Under the pieces are notes generated by a model, which did not search any database, was not told the DNA's origin, and worked only from the letters and a program-made list of their open reading frames with translations. From positions 1 to 55,092 of the forward strand of contig NZ_JAATOM010000031.1 in the NCBI RefSeq assembly GCF_019207085.1: DNA of 55,092 nucleotides. Direction: 5' to 3'. This document shows positions 33,177-41,598 of the stretch, one piece after another. This stretch comes from Variovorax sp. dw_308. GTDB lineage: Bacteria; Pseudomonadota; Gammaproteobacteria; Burkholderiales; Burkholderiaceae_C. A program made the position numbers and the translations under genes. Position 1 is the first letter of the stretch; each line of letters opens with the position of its first letter.

Positions 33177-35290
33177 CAGGCGGCCCTCCAGCGGCGTTCG
33201 TACTGCGAGAAGGTGGCGTCCGCGCCGGGCAGCTTGTACACGCCGATGCGGTTGTTGGAAATGCCGCCCAGGTAGAGGTGGCCCTTGTGCTCGCGCATCG
33301 AGGTGATCATCGGATGGTTCTCTCCGCCCAGGTCCCACAGCGTCTCCAGCACCTCGCCCGCTTCGTTGAACTTGAGCACGCAGCCGGTGTTGATGTTCGG
33401 GAACAGCCACTCGTCCAGCGGCAGGCGCTGGGCCATGCGCTTGCGGAAGCCCGGCATGCGCATCGCCAGGTCGTACGAGGGCGAGCGCATGCCGACCATC
33501 GCCAGCCAGTAGTTGCCATCCGATGCGAGGTTGATGTTGTCTGGGTAGCCCGGCAGGTTGTCGATCACGCTCTCGACCCGGCCCTTCTTCGGCCCGTCGA
33601 ACCAGTAGCGCTTCACGCAGCAGCCCCAGGTCTCCGCGAACAGGATCGACTGGCCGTCGCTCGCGATGCAGATGCCGTTCGGGAACTTGAGGTCGCGCAG
33701 CACGGTGCGCGTCGAGTTGTCGCGTGGGTCCCAGCAGACGATACGGCCATTGCCGCGCGCCTCCAGCCCGTCGACCGGCCACTCGTCCATCTCGTAGCGC
33801 ACCGTCGCCTCGCTGAAGAAGATGCGGCCGTCGTCGGCGATGTCGAGGTCGTCGGCCAGGCGCAGGCGGCTGTCGTCGTTGATGGAGCGCCAGCTCCGGT
33901 TGGTTTCATCGGTCACACGCTCGACCGTCTTGTCGGGCTTGATGCGGTACAGCCCCATGCCACCGATGCAGACGTACAGGTTGTGCTCGCGGTCGAAAGC
34001 CATGCCCAGCGGCTGCCCGCCGATGTGCGCGAAGACTTCCATGCGCTCGTAGTCCGGCGCGAAGAAGCGGATGATGTCGCCGTGCCGCGATCCGGCGTAG
34101 AGGTTGTCATCGCGGTCGAGGATCACGTCCTCCGGGGACTCGATGCGGCCCAGGCCGATCAGCTTCACGTCGCGCAGCTTGTTGTTGAGCGCGAAGGCGC
34201 CGCCACCGCCCATGCTGCAATCCGGCGCGGTGCCCAGCCGGTGATAGGTCGGGCTCACATAGACCTTGCTGATGATGCGCTGCCGGTTCTTGAGCCAGCG
34301 CACGTCGATGACCGCCGCCAGGATCAGGATGCCCGCCAGCACCATGCGGATCACGCCGCCCGAGGCCGACATCGACGTGAGCCCGTTGGTGATGAGCAGC
34401 ACCAGCAGCGTGCCCACCATCGCCTTGGTGACCGAGCCGCGCCCTCCCCCCAGGCTGATGCCGCCGATCACCGCCGCGGTGAGCACCAGCACTTCCATGC
34501 CGATGCCGATGTCCGCCCCGGCCGTCGCCAGCCGCGAGGCGAAGAAGCAGCCCGCCGCGCCGGAGAGCACGCCGCAGCCCACATAGCAGAGAAAAACCGT
34601 GCGACGCACCGCGATGCCGCCGTTGTAGGCCGAGCGCCGCGAGCCGCCGATGGCCATGATGTGCCAGCCCAGCCGCAGCCGCGTCAGCATGATGTGTCCA
34701 GCGACGGCCACGACGGCATAGGACCACGCCACCGTCGGCAGCCCCAGGAAAGCCCCGCTGCCGATGAAGTCCCACACCTCGGAATCCGGCAGGTTGCCCG
34801 CGATCGCCGTCGAATACTGCCCGCTCAGGATCTCGTACACCGAGCGGAAGATGATCAGCGTGATGAGCGTCGTGAGGAAGGCGCGCAGCCGCAGGTAGCC
34901 GATCAGGTAGCCGTTGACCGCGCCCAGCACCGCGCCACACAGCAAGGTCGCGGGCACCGCCAGCAGCACAGGCCACTTCAGCACGTGGATGAACAGCAGC
35001 GCGAAGAAATTCGTCAGCGCGAACATCGACCCCACCGAGAGGTCGATGCCGCCGACGATCATCACCAGCCCCATGCCCAGCACGATGAGGCCGATCTCGC
35101 CGGCCTGCCGCAAGGTGTCGGCCAGCGCGCCGGCCGTGTAGAAGTTGCCGATCAGCCGCCCCGAGACGAAGACGACGACGGCCAGCAACAGCACCGGGAT
35201 GGCGGTCTCCGTCCAGCGCTTGGACAGGATCTCGCCGACCCAGTGGTCGGGCCAGTAGCGGTAGCGCAGCCGCGTGAGGGTTTCGGTCAC
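33176..35290 (-). CDS. fusion: ribose-type ABC permease + strictosidine-synthase-like propeller
   Basis: A single 704-residue frame. Residues about 25-335 are an RbsC-type permease with some eight to nine helices (GGIDLSVGSMF at 80-90, GGISLGGGRGS at 276-286). Residues about 365-690 form a strictosidine-synthase/APMAP-like beta-propeller with RGNGRIVCWDPRD, LKFPNGICIASDGQSILFAE and NLPGYPDNINLASDGNYWLA. The linker (336-364) contains no stop or frameshift, and codon style is even across it. Since RbsC-type permeases end in the cytosol, the propeller should face the cytosol, at the exit of the channel. It lies 7 nt from the binding-protein gene. Confidence 0.9.
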   Translation of the reverse strand: MTETLTRLRYRYWPDHWVGEILSKRWTETAIPVLLLAVVVFVSGRLIGNFYTAGALADTLRQAGEIGLIVLGMGLVMIVGGIDLSVGSMFALTNFFALLFIHVLKWPVLLAVPATLLCGAVLGAVNGYLIGYLRLRAFLTTLITLIIFRSVYEILSGQYSTAIAGNLPDSEVWDFIGSGAFLGLPTVAWSYAVVAVAGHIMLTRLRLGWHIMAIGGSRRSAYNGGIAVRRTVFLCYVGCGVLSGAAGCFFASRLATAGADIGIGMEVLVLTAAVIGGISLGGGRGSVTKAMVGTLLVLLITNGLTSMSASGGVIRMVLAGILILAAVIDVRWLKNRQRIISKVYVSPTYHRLGTAPDCSMGGGGAFALNNKLRDVKLIGLGRIESPEDVILDRDDNLYAGSRHGDIIRFFAPDYERMEVFAHIGGQPLGMAFDREHNLYVCIGGMGLYRIKPDKTVERVTDETNRSWRSINDDSRLRLADDLDIADDGRIFFSEATVRYEMDEWPVDGLEARGNGRIVCWDPRDNSTRTVLRDLKFPNGICIASDGQSILFAETWGCCVKRYWFDGPKKGRVESVIDNLPGYPDNINLASDGNYWLAMVGMRSPSYDLAMRMPGFRKRMAQRLPLDEWLFPNINTGCVLKFNEAGEVLETLWDLGGENHPMITSMREHKGHLYLGGISNNRIGVYKLPGADATFSQYERRWRAA

Positions 35291-35297
35291 CCGGGGT

Positions 35298-36311
35298 TCA
35301 CTTGCTGGCGGTCAGCTTCCAGCAGGTGCCGTCGGCGCTGGCGTTGTCCTTGGTGATCGGGATCAGCGTGGTGTAGATGTTCTGCTTGGCCACGCCCGGC
35401 TTCATGCCGCCTTGCACCAGCCACTTGATCATCGCGGCCATGTTGCTGGCCTGCGTGGGCACGTCATAGCTCAGGTCGTAGTCGATGGCGCCGGCCTTCA
35501 CCTGGTCGCAGGCGCCCTTCTGCTCGCCGCCGCCCGAGGTGGCCAGGAACACCTTGCCGGTCAGGCCCGCCTCCTTGATGGCCGCGGCCGTGCCGATGTC
35601 CATGCCGTCCCAGAAGCCGACGATGCCGCAGAGGTCCGGGTTCTGCTTGAGCACCGTTTGCGTGAGCGCCTTGGCCTTGGCCGCGTCCCAGTCCGCAGCC
35701 TGGTTGGACACCACCTTGACGTCGGCATTCTTGGCCAGCACGTTCTCCACGCCCTTGAGCGTGTACGCGCTCGCAGCGGCGGTCGGCGCGCCCTGCACGA
35801 TCGCGATCTTGTTCGACTTGCCCTTGCAGGCATTGACCACCGCCGTGGTGGTGCGCTCGCCGATGTCGACCCAGTCGGCCCCGACGAAGGCGGTCGACGC
35901 CTGCGCCGAGCGCATGTTGATCTGCACCACGTAGATGCCCTCGGACTCGGCCTTGGAGATCAGCTTGGCGTAGGTGGCGACGTCGGGGTTGTGGATGACG
36001 ATGACGGCCGGCTTCTCCGCGATGAGCGCGGTGAAGGCCTGCGCGCCGGCGTTGGTGTTCCAGTTCGGGTCGCGCACGACCACCTTCATGCCCGAAGGCT
36101 CCAGTTCCTTCTTCAGCCCGTTGAACCAGCCCTGCGACAGGTCGAAGCCCATGGCCACCGGAATGAAGCCGACCGTCTTGCCGTCGAGGGCCTTCTTGTA
36201 GCCCTCGCGGAACGGCTCGTCCAGGCCCTTGCCCTGCGCCAACGCCTGCTGCGCGCCCGCCAGGCCCAGTGTCAGAAAGGCTGCGATAGCCAAGCTCTTG
36301 CCGAGATACAT
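35298..36311 (-). CDS. ribose-type ABC transporter substrate-binding protein
   Basis: A 337-residue periplasmic binding protein (Peripla_BP_4 type). Residues 1-25 are a Sec signal (SLAIAAFLTLGLAGAQQALA, cleavage before QGKG). The mature part has KTVGFIPVAMGFDLSQGWF, VIVIHNPDVATYAKLI and LCGIVGFWDGMDIGTAAAI, as in sugar receptors. The ATG at 36311 has GGAGA about five bases upstream. The ligand is unknown; the lactonase-like partners point to a sugar acid, lactone or aromatic ester. Confidence 0.9.
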   Translation of the reverse strand: MYLGKSLAIAAFLTLGLAGAQQALAQGKGLDEPFREGYKKALDGKTVGFIPVAMGFDLSQGWFNGLKKELEPSGMKVVVRDPNWNTNAGAQAFTALIAEKPAVIVIHNPDVATYAKLISKAESEGIYVVQINMRSAQASTAFVGADWVDIGERTTTAVVNACKGKSNKIAIVQGAPTAAASAYTLKGVENVLAKNADVKVVSNQAADWDAAKAKALTQTVLKQNPDLCGIVGFWDGMDIGTAAAIKEAGLTGKVFLATSGGGEQKGACDQVKAGAIDYDLSYDVPTQASNMAAMIKWLVQGGMKPGVAKQNIYTTLIPITKDNASADGTCWKLTASK

Positions 36312-36440
36312 GAGAGTCTCCTTCGTTCGTCTACTTGGCGCCAATGGAGGCCTGGCGTGTGGCACTGAAAAACAATCCCGGTCCAGTCCAACGAAGCCTG
36401 TTCGTGGGCACCCGCGGAACCGGCTTTGCCGGGCCGCTGG

Positions 36441-36485
36441 GTGCGCCCCCTTGAGGGGGAGCGCCGCAGGCGCATTCGGGGGTGG
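36441..36485. repeat. stop-proximal hairpin repeat, copy 2
   Basis: GCGCCCCC-TTGA-GGGGGAGCGC (36443-36464) and GCGCC-GCA-GGCGC (36461-36473) can form alternative stems. The TTCGGGGGTG tail then abuts the stop codon of the permease gene at 36486. It shares its layout with the element at 30490-30531. Confidence 0.5.
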
Positions 36486-37466
36486 TCATATGTCGCCCTG
36501 TTGGGCGGTCTCCTCGTTGCGCGGATTGAAGACCGAGTCCACGAGGATCGCGACGAGCAGCACCACGCCCTTGACGATGTTCTGCACCGAATACGACACG
36601 TCCAGAATGGTCATGCCATTGAGCATGGTGCCGATGAGCAGCGTGCCGATGATCACGTTGAGCACGCCGCCGCGCCCGCCACTGAGCCCGATGCCGCCCA
36701 GCACCACCACCAGCACCACGTCGTAGATCATGGTCGAGTTGAAGATGCGCGTGGGCATGCTGTTGACCGACGCGGCCATCACGATGCCGGCGAACACGCC
36801 GATCAGCGCCGCCATCACGTACTGCAGCACCATGATCGGCCGCGTGGGCAGTCCGGCCGCGCGCGCACCGAAGGGGTTGTCGCCGATGGCGTAGATGAAG
36901 GCGCCCGCGCGCAGCCGTTTCAGGAACAGCGCCAGCGCCGCGGCGGCGATGCCGAACATCACCACCGGCATCGGCACGCCGGCGAAGGTGCCGCGGCCCA
37001 TCCAGGCGATCCCGTCGAGTTCGGCCGGCCACTGCACCACTTCGAGCTGGAAGAAGAAGGCCTGGCCGCAGCCCGCCAGGAAGAGCCCGGAGGCCAGCGT
37101 GGTGAACAGCGAGGGCACTTCCGCATACGCGATGAGCCAGCCGTTGACCAGCCCGAACAGCAGCGACAGCCCGATGGCCACCGCGCAGGCCGCCGCCATC
37201 GGCATGCCGTTCTGCACCAGTTGCAGCAGCAGGCCCGAGGGCACCGCCAGCGCCGCGATCATCGAGATGTCGATGCCGCGCCCGATCACCACCACCGACA
37301 TGCCGAGCCCGAGGATGCCGAGGATGGCCACGTTCTGCAGCAGCGTGAGCAGGTTGTCCAGCTGCGCAAAGCCCCGCAGGAACAGCGCAAAGCCGGCGAA
37401 CATGATCACGAACAGGACGAAGACGATGCCCTGTTGCGAGACGTGGAACTTCTTCAATCTCTGCAT
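36486..37466 (-). CDS. ribose-type ABC transporter permease
   Basis: A 326-residue membrane protein of the RbsC family. Family marks are GMSVVVIGRGIDISMIAALA in the first half and VLGGIGLSGGRGGVLNVIIG near the end. It is the first transporter gene of the operon and pairs with the permease half of the 33176-35290 fusion. This gives the two permeases usual for a heteromeric importer. A 174-nt spacer with a hairpin separates it from the binding-protein gene. Confidence 0.9.
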   Translation of the reverse strand: MQRLKKFHVSQQGIVFVLFVIMFAGFALFLRGFAQLDNLLTLLQNVAILGILGLGMSVVVIGRGIDISMIAALAVPSGLLLQLVQNGMPMAAACAVAIGLSLLFGLVNGWLIAYAEVPSLFTTLASGLFLAGCGQAFFFQLEVVQWPAELDGIAWMGRGTFAGVPMPVVMFGIAAAALALFLKRLRAGAFIYAIGDNPFGARAAGLPTRPIMVLQYVMAALIGVFAGIVMAASVNSMPTRIFNSTMIYDVVLVVVLGGIGLSGGRGGVLNVIIGTLLIGTMLNGMTILDVSYSVQNIVKGVVLLVAILVDSVFNPRNEETAQQGDI

Positions 37467-37621
37467 CCTGTTCGGGCCGTCATCGCGTGCAGTGCATGGC
37501 GCACGCTGCGCGGCATTGCCTCGCCTTGCCTACCGCAGCGAGTCTCAGTCCTCACAGGCGCGGGCTGCATCCTGATTTGCCCTTAGGGGAGCCACTGCAC
37601 CGCGAAAGGGCGATGCGTGGG

Positions 37622-39178
37622 CTACGCCACCTGGCGCGAACGCCCTTCCCAATAGGGCTTGCGCAAGTCCTTCTTCAGCACCTTGCCGGTCGGGTTGCGC
37701 GGCAGTGCGTCGACGACGTCGAAGGACTTGGGGCACTTGAAGGACGCCAGCCGTTCGCGGCACCAGGCCATCATCTGTTCCGTGTCGATGGTGGCGCCGG
37801 CCCGCGCGACGATGACGGCCTTGGGCACCTCGCCCCACTTCTCGTCCGGCACGCCGATCACGGCCACGTCTTCGATCAAGGGGTGCTCCACCATGACCCG
37901 CTCGATCTCCGCGGGATAGATGTTCTCGCCGCCGCTGATGATCATGTCCTTGATGCGGTCGGTGACGTAGATGTAGCCGTCCGCATCGAAGTGGCCGCCG
38001 TCGCCCGAGCGCAGCCAGCCATCCGGCGTGATCGCCGCGGCGGTGGCCTCGGGCTTGCCCCAGTAGCCGCCCATGACCTGTTCGCTGCGCACCCAGATCT
38101 CGCCCGGCTCACCCGCAGGCACCGGCTCGCCGGTGACCGGATCGCAGACCTTGATCTCGACGCCGTGGATCGGCTTGCCCGCCGATACCAGCCGATGCGC
38201 CACCGCCGGGTCCGCATGGTCCGGCGCGCCGAGCACGCTCACGACGCCGCATTGCTCGGTCATGCCGTAGACCTGCTGCATCACGCCGGGGAAGATCTCG
38301 AGGGTCGCGCGCATCACCGGCAGCGGCATGGGAGAAGCGCCATAGGACAAGGTCTTGAGGGCGGAGTAGTCACGCCCGGCAGCGCCCGGCACCTTGACCA
38401 TCATGGCCAGCAGCGCAGGCACGAGGAAGGTGTGCGTGATCTTCTCGCGCTCCAGCATCTCCAGCACCGCCGCCGGGTCCGGCATGCGCACCATGAAGAT
38501 GTGCGCGCCCTGGCTCAGTGCCGCGAGCGAATAGCTGGTGCCGCCCACATGGAACAGCGGCATCGCGACCTGCACGGCCGAATCGGGGTTGATCGACTGG
38601 TCGACGCAGACGTTGTGCGCGTGCGCGACCATCCCGCGGTGGGTGAGCATCGCACCCTTGGGAAAGCCGGTGGTGCCCGACGTATAGAGCTGGACGAAGC
38701 AGTCGCCGGGCGCCGACGGGTGGACCGCGGCATCGGGCGCCTGCGCCGCCAGCCACGCCTCGTACTCGTCGCCGGGGCCGCCGATGCGGATCACGCGCTC
38801 GACGCTCGGCAGCTTGTCGCGCAACTGCTCGACGGCGGCGGCGAACTCCGGCCCGACGAAGAGGATGCGCGCCCGCGCGTCGTTGATCACGTAGGCGATC
38901 TCGGGCGGCGCCAGCCGGAAGTTGACGACGGCATTGGCCGTGCCGATCTGGGCGCAGGCCAGCGTGAGTTCGAGGCACGAGGGATGGTTGAGATCCAGCA
39001 CGGCGATGCGGTCCCCGGGCACGAGGCCGGCGGCGCGCTGGGCCGCCGCATTGCGCCGAACGCGCGTGGCCAGTTCGGCCCATGTCCAACTCGATGCGCC
39101 GAAGGTGATGGCCGCGGTATCGGGTTGCTCTGCCTCCCATTTGGCGAGGATGGCTGTGAAGTCTGTCGGCTTGGACAT
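37622..39178 (-). CDS. AMP-dependent acyl-CoA ligase
   Basis: A 518-residue adenylate-forming ligase that activates a carboxylic acid with ATP and CoA. The motifs are all present: YTSGTTGFPKGAMLTH (phosphate loop), YGMTEQ, SGDGGHFDADGY and ISGGENIYPAEIE, and a C-terminal GKVLKKDLR with the catalytic lysine. The ATG at 39178 has AGGAGA upstream. The substrate is not evident (fatty or aromatic acid). It lies 155 nt upstream of the ABC operon on the same strand and may act on the imported compound or its product. Confidence 0.9.
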   Translation of the reverse strand: MSKPTDFTAILAKWEAEQPDTAAITFGASSWTWAELATRVRRNAAAQRAAGLVPGDRIAVLDLNHPSCLELTLACAQIGTANAVVNFRLAPPEIAYVINDARARILFVGPEFAAAVEQLRDKLPSVERVIRIGGPGDEYEAWLAAQAPDAAVHPSAPGDCFVQLYTSGTTGFPKGAMLTHRGMVAHAHNVCVDQSINPDSAVQVAMPLFHVGGTSYSLAALSQGAHIFMVRMPDPAAVLEMLEREKITHTFLVPALLAMMVKVPGAAGRDYSALKTLSYGASPMPLPVMRATLEIFPGVMQQVYGMTEQCGVVSVLGAPDHADPAVAHRLVSAGKPIHGVEIKVCDPVTGEPVPAGEPGEIWVRSEQVMGGYWGKPEATAAAITPDGWLRSGDGGHFDADGYIYVTDRIKDMIISGGENIYPAEIERVMVEHPLIEDVAVIGVPDEKWGEVPKAVIVARAGATIDTEQMMAWCRERLASFKCPKSFDVVDALPRNPTGKVLKKDLRKPYWEGRSRQVA

Positions 39179-39493
39179 GGTGGTTCCGGTCTCCTGGATA
39201 TTGATTTGATTGTTCTGGCGCGAAGCCTGCGCCGCCTGGAATCGTAGGGCTTGTTCCAGCCCCGGCAACGCGACCGCGCTACTGGAGCCGCTGCCCCCCA
39301 TGCCCGGCACCCACGCGACCAGCGCGAGCTTCAGCAGCACGCGTCCATCGCGGTCTGGGCCGTGGTCACGATGTTGCGCAAGCGCGCTGCCCACGCTCGA
39401 GAGTGCCAGTGTGGCGGAGATCAGACGGGTTGCCCCTGAAATTCGCGCGTTGCGCTGACATCAACAACGACCGGCAAGGCGCAAGGTCGATTG
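39179..39493. other. intergenic region with no supported gene
   Basis: These 315 nt lie between the ligase (minus) and the small gene at 39494 (plus). A frame in phase with the ligase is open across much of it, but it has no ribosome site and shows no recognisable domain. I see no repeat, RNA gene or clear promoter boxes. Confidence 0.4.
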
Positions 39494-39781
39494 ATGAAGC
39501 AAACAGATGATTCCCCAGCGGACCTCGAGACACTGACAGACAAGGACCTCATTGCGTCAACCCGACACTGGCAGGCCCGGCGATGCGAGCGAACGCCCGA
39601 TGCCGAGCGGATGGTCTGGCTGTACGAGGACGAAATGAACAGACGTTTCGGTGGCGTCACGACGGTCAAATCGCCTCTGAGCAGCGATGAGCAACGCGAG
39701 GCCAGGCCTTGGTGGCGCTTTTGGCAAACATCTCATCAGGTTGCTTCGATCGAGACAGCAGATGAAAAACACGAGCTTTGA
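39494..39781 (+). CDS. small acidic hypothetical protein
   Basis: A 95-residue protein I do not recognise. It contains ETLTDKDLIASTRHWQARR and ERMVWLYEDEMNRRFG, amphipathic helices of the kind seen in small conserved Burkholderiales proteins, and ends with a charged tail. The ATG at 39494 has AAGG eight bases upstream. It overlaps the next gene by 20 nt in another frame. Confidence 0.55.
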   Translation: MKQTDDSPADLETLTDKDLIASTRHWQARRCERTPDAERMVWLYEDEMNRRFGGVTTVKSPLSSDEQREARPWWRFWQTSHQVASIETADEKHEL

Positions 39782-39968
39782 ACACCATGGGCATCAGGTC
39801 ATAACTGACGCGTGGCAAAGCGGAGATCGGTGGAGCTGGTCGTATCGGATCGACGACCGGGAGCCCGTCAACCTTGCGGAGTCGGGCTCGCGGTCCAGGC
39901 GACAGGCGTTTCACGAGGCAAGGCATGAAGCCATCGCCGCAATCACGGCGCTGCACGCCGGGCTGTAG
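39762..39968 (+). CDS. small hypothetical protein
   Basis: A 68-residue protein with a beta-rich first half (VITDAWQSGDRWSWSYRID) and a helical end (FHEARHEAIAAITALH). This is the pattern of small conserved proteins in Variovorax-like genomes. It overlaps the upstream gene by 20 nt and is convergent with the sugar dehydrogenase, 11 nt away. Function is unknown. Confidence 0.55.
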   Translation: MKNTSFEHHGHQVITDAWQSGDRWSWSYRIDDREPVNLAESGSRSRRQAFHEARHEAIAAITALHAGL

Positions 39969-39979
39969 CTACATACGGG

Positions 39980-41206
39980 TCATTTCGGCGTGAGCCGATA
40001 CAAGCCGCCGTCGTGGTCATCCTCGATCAACCACAGCGCGCCATCCGGCGCCTGCTCGACGTCGCGGACGCGGAAGCCGACCATCCAGTGCTCAGCCGGT
40101 GTCGCGATCGCGCCGTGCACCTCGATCCGGTGCAGGGCACGGCTGACGAGGCCGGGCGCGAACGCTGAGCCCTTCCACTGCGGAAACATCGCGCCGCTGT
40201 AGAACATCAGGTTGCCGGGCGCGAGGACGGGCGTCCAGTAGATCGCGGGCTTGGCGAGGTCGGGGCGCGTGTCGGGGTTCGCAATGGGCACGCCGTCGTA
40301 GTTCACTGCATAGGAGACGAGCGGCCAACCGTAGTTCTTGCCCGGCTCGATCAGGTTGAGTTCGTCGCCGCCGCGCGGCCCATGCTCGAGTTCCCAAAGG
40401 CGGCCATCCGGCGCGAACGCGAGGCCGTAGGGCGTGCGATGCCCCGAGCTCCATGTTTCGGACGGCGTCAGATTGGGGCCGTCGAAAACATGGGTGCGCA
40501 CGACGGGCGCAGTCTTGGCGGCCTCCGTGTCTCGTGGCGGATCGATCACCGGGACCGATGGTGCGCCAGTCTTGCCCTCCATGGGGTTGCCTCGTGCGGG
40601 CTTGCCGTCCAGGGTCAGTCGCAGGATCTTGCCGGCCGGTTGGTTCGGGTCTTGGGCGGGGGTGAATCGCTGCCGATCGCCAGCCGTGAGGAAGAGAAAT
40701 TTCTGGTCAGGCGAAAAGGCCACTGCAGCGCCGACCTGGCCCCCCTTGCCCTTGATCGGGTCGTGCCAGACGACCTTCAGGTCTTCCAGCGAGGCGTTGC
40801 CGGCGCTGATCTTGAGCGTCGCGCGGGCGAGCGCCAGGCTCGAGGTGCCCGGGTCCTGTCCGGGCTCCGAATAGGTCAGGTAGATCGCCCCGTCGCTCGA
40901 ATAGGACGGGGCCAGGTAGACGCCGAGCAGGCCGTTCTGCCTTTCGTACAGCACCGGCGGCACGCCGGTGACTTCGAGCTTCTGCCCGGATTGGGTCGCC
41001 AGGAAGAGCTTGCCGATCTTCTCGGTGACCAGCATGCGTCCGTCCGGCAGGAAGGCGATGCGCCATGGCAGATCGAACTGCGCGACCTTCGTGAGCTTGA
41101 ACGGAGGCGATGGGTCGGGGGGCAGAGTTCCGGCGTTGATCTGCGCAACCACTGGCGTGGCACCGAGGAGCAACCAGGGGATGAGTCCGAACTTCGGGAG
41201 TTGCAT
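39980..41206 (-). CDS. PQQ-dependent sugar dehydrogenase (GSDH/Asd-like beta-propeller)
   Basis: A 408-residue exported protein. Residues 1-21 are a signal peptide (GLIPWLLLGATPVVA, cleavage before QINAG). The mature part has the glucose/sorbosone dehydrogenase propeller: LPWRIAFLPDGRMLVTEK, RTPYGLAFAPDGRLWELEHG, GGDELNLIEPGKNYGWP and the closing LWLIEDDHDGGLYRL. Such enzymes oxidise aldose sugars in the periplasm with PQQ. Binding of PQQ here is inferred from family. The upstream ribosome site is weak. Confidence 0.85.
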   Translation of the reverse strand: MQLPKFGLIPWLLLGATPVVAQINAGTLPPDPSPPFKLTKVAQFDLPWRIAFLPDGRMLVTEKIGKLFLATQSGQKLEVTGVPPVLYERQNGLLGVYLAPSYSSDGAIYLTYSEPGQDPGTSSLALARATLKISAGNASLEDLKVVWHDPIKGKGGQVGAAVAFSPDQKFLFLTAGDRQRFTPAQDPNQPAGKILRLTLDGKPARGNPMEGKTGAPSVPVIDPPRDTEAAKTAPVVRTHVFDGPNLTPSETWSSGHRTPYGLAFAPDGRLWELEHGPRGGDELNLIEPGKNYGWPLVSYAVNYDGVPIANPDTRPDLAKPAIYWTPVLAPGNLMFYSGAMFPQWKGSAFAPGLVSRALHRIEVHGAIATPAEHWMVGFRVRDVEQAPDGALWLIEDDHDGGLYRLTPK

Positions 41207-41308
41207 GCTTCGCTCGTCAGTGGGTGGTCCGAACAGTATCCGGCGACAGTGAAAGCAGTGCCTGGCGCCGGGCCATCGGCACCACGAGCGCCGAGCCTCG
41301 CTTTCCAA

Positions 41309-41545
41309 TCAAAGCCGCGCTCCTCGACCCCGCCCTCCGGCATTCGAGCGTAGTGCCGAGTCCCTCGATGCGGCGAGTCGTGGACACGACTCGGGCTTCG
41401 ATCCTGCTGGCTTGATCCACCTTTGCAATGCGTCGCGCGTCACTTGCGTCATCTCGAACTGCACTGCGGTGGGTCCTTCGCCCTTGGAGCGTTCACATCG
41501 CTTCATCCGTTGGCCGTTGATCCGCTTGCCTGCACCAATGGGCAA
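41309..41545 (-). pseudogene. relic of a tyrosine recombinase (integrase)
   Basis: The translated minus strand reads GKRINGQRM, then TAVQFEMTQVTRDALQRWIK. This matches the central part of small phage-type integrases (where one expects PVQFEIT, TRDAL and WI). Downstream the match decays: the DNA for a RDLGTRQYARM-like segment is still visible but with small deletions and shifts near 41350-41380. Catalytic His, Arg and Tyr segments are absent. The relic lies in the 392-nt gap between the sugar dehydrogenase and the first DUF1254 gene, at the start of the accessory region. Confidence 0.55.
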
Positions 41546-41598
41546 TGCCCACGCCCAAGTGATCTGTCTACAGTGGAATCTTGAGCGGAGGTACTGTC

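Noticed and set aside
33176..35290. Permease-propeller fusion as a sequencing artefact
   Set aside because: Both domains are complete, the linker has no abnormal composition, and there is no single-base change that would yield two proteins with good start and stop sites.
37467..37621. Plus-strand ORFs over the ligase and permease genes
   Set aside because: They run antisense to well-supported genes, with compositions rich in Arg/His/Ala and no ribosome site.
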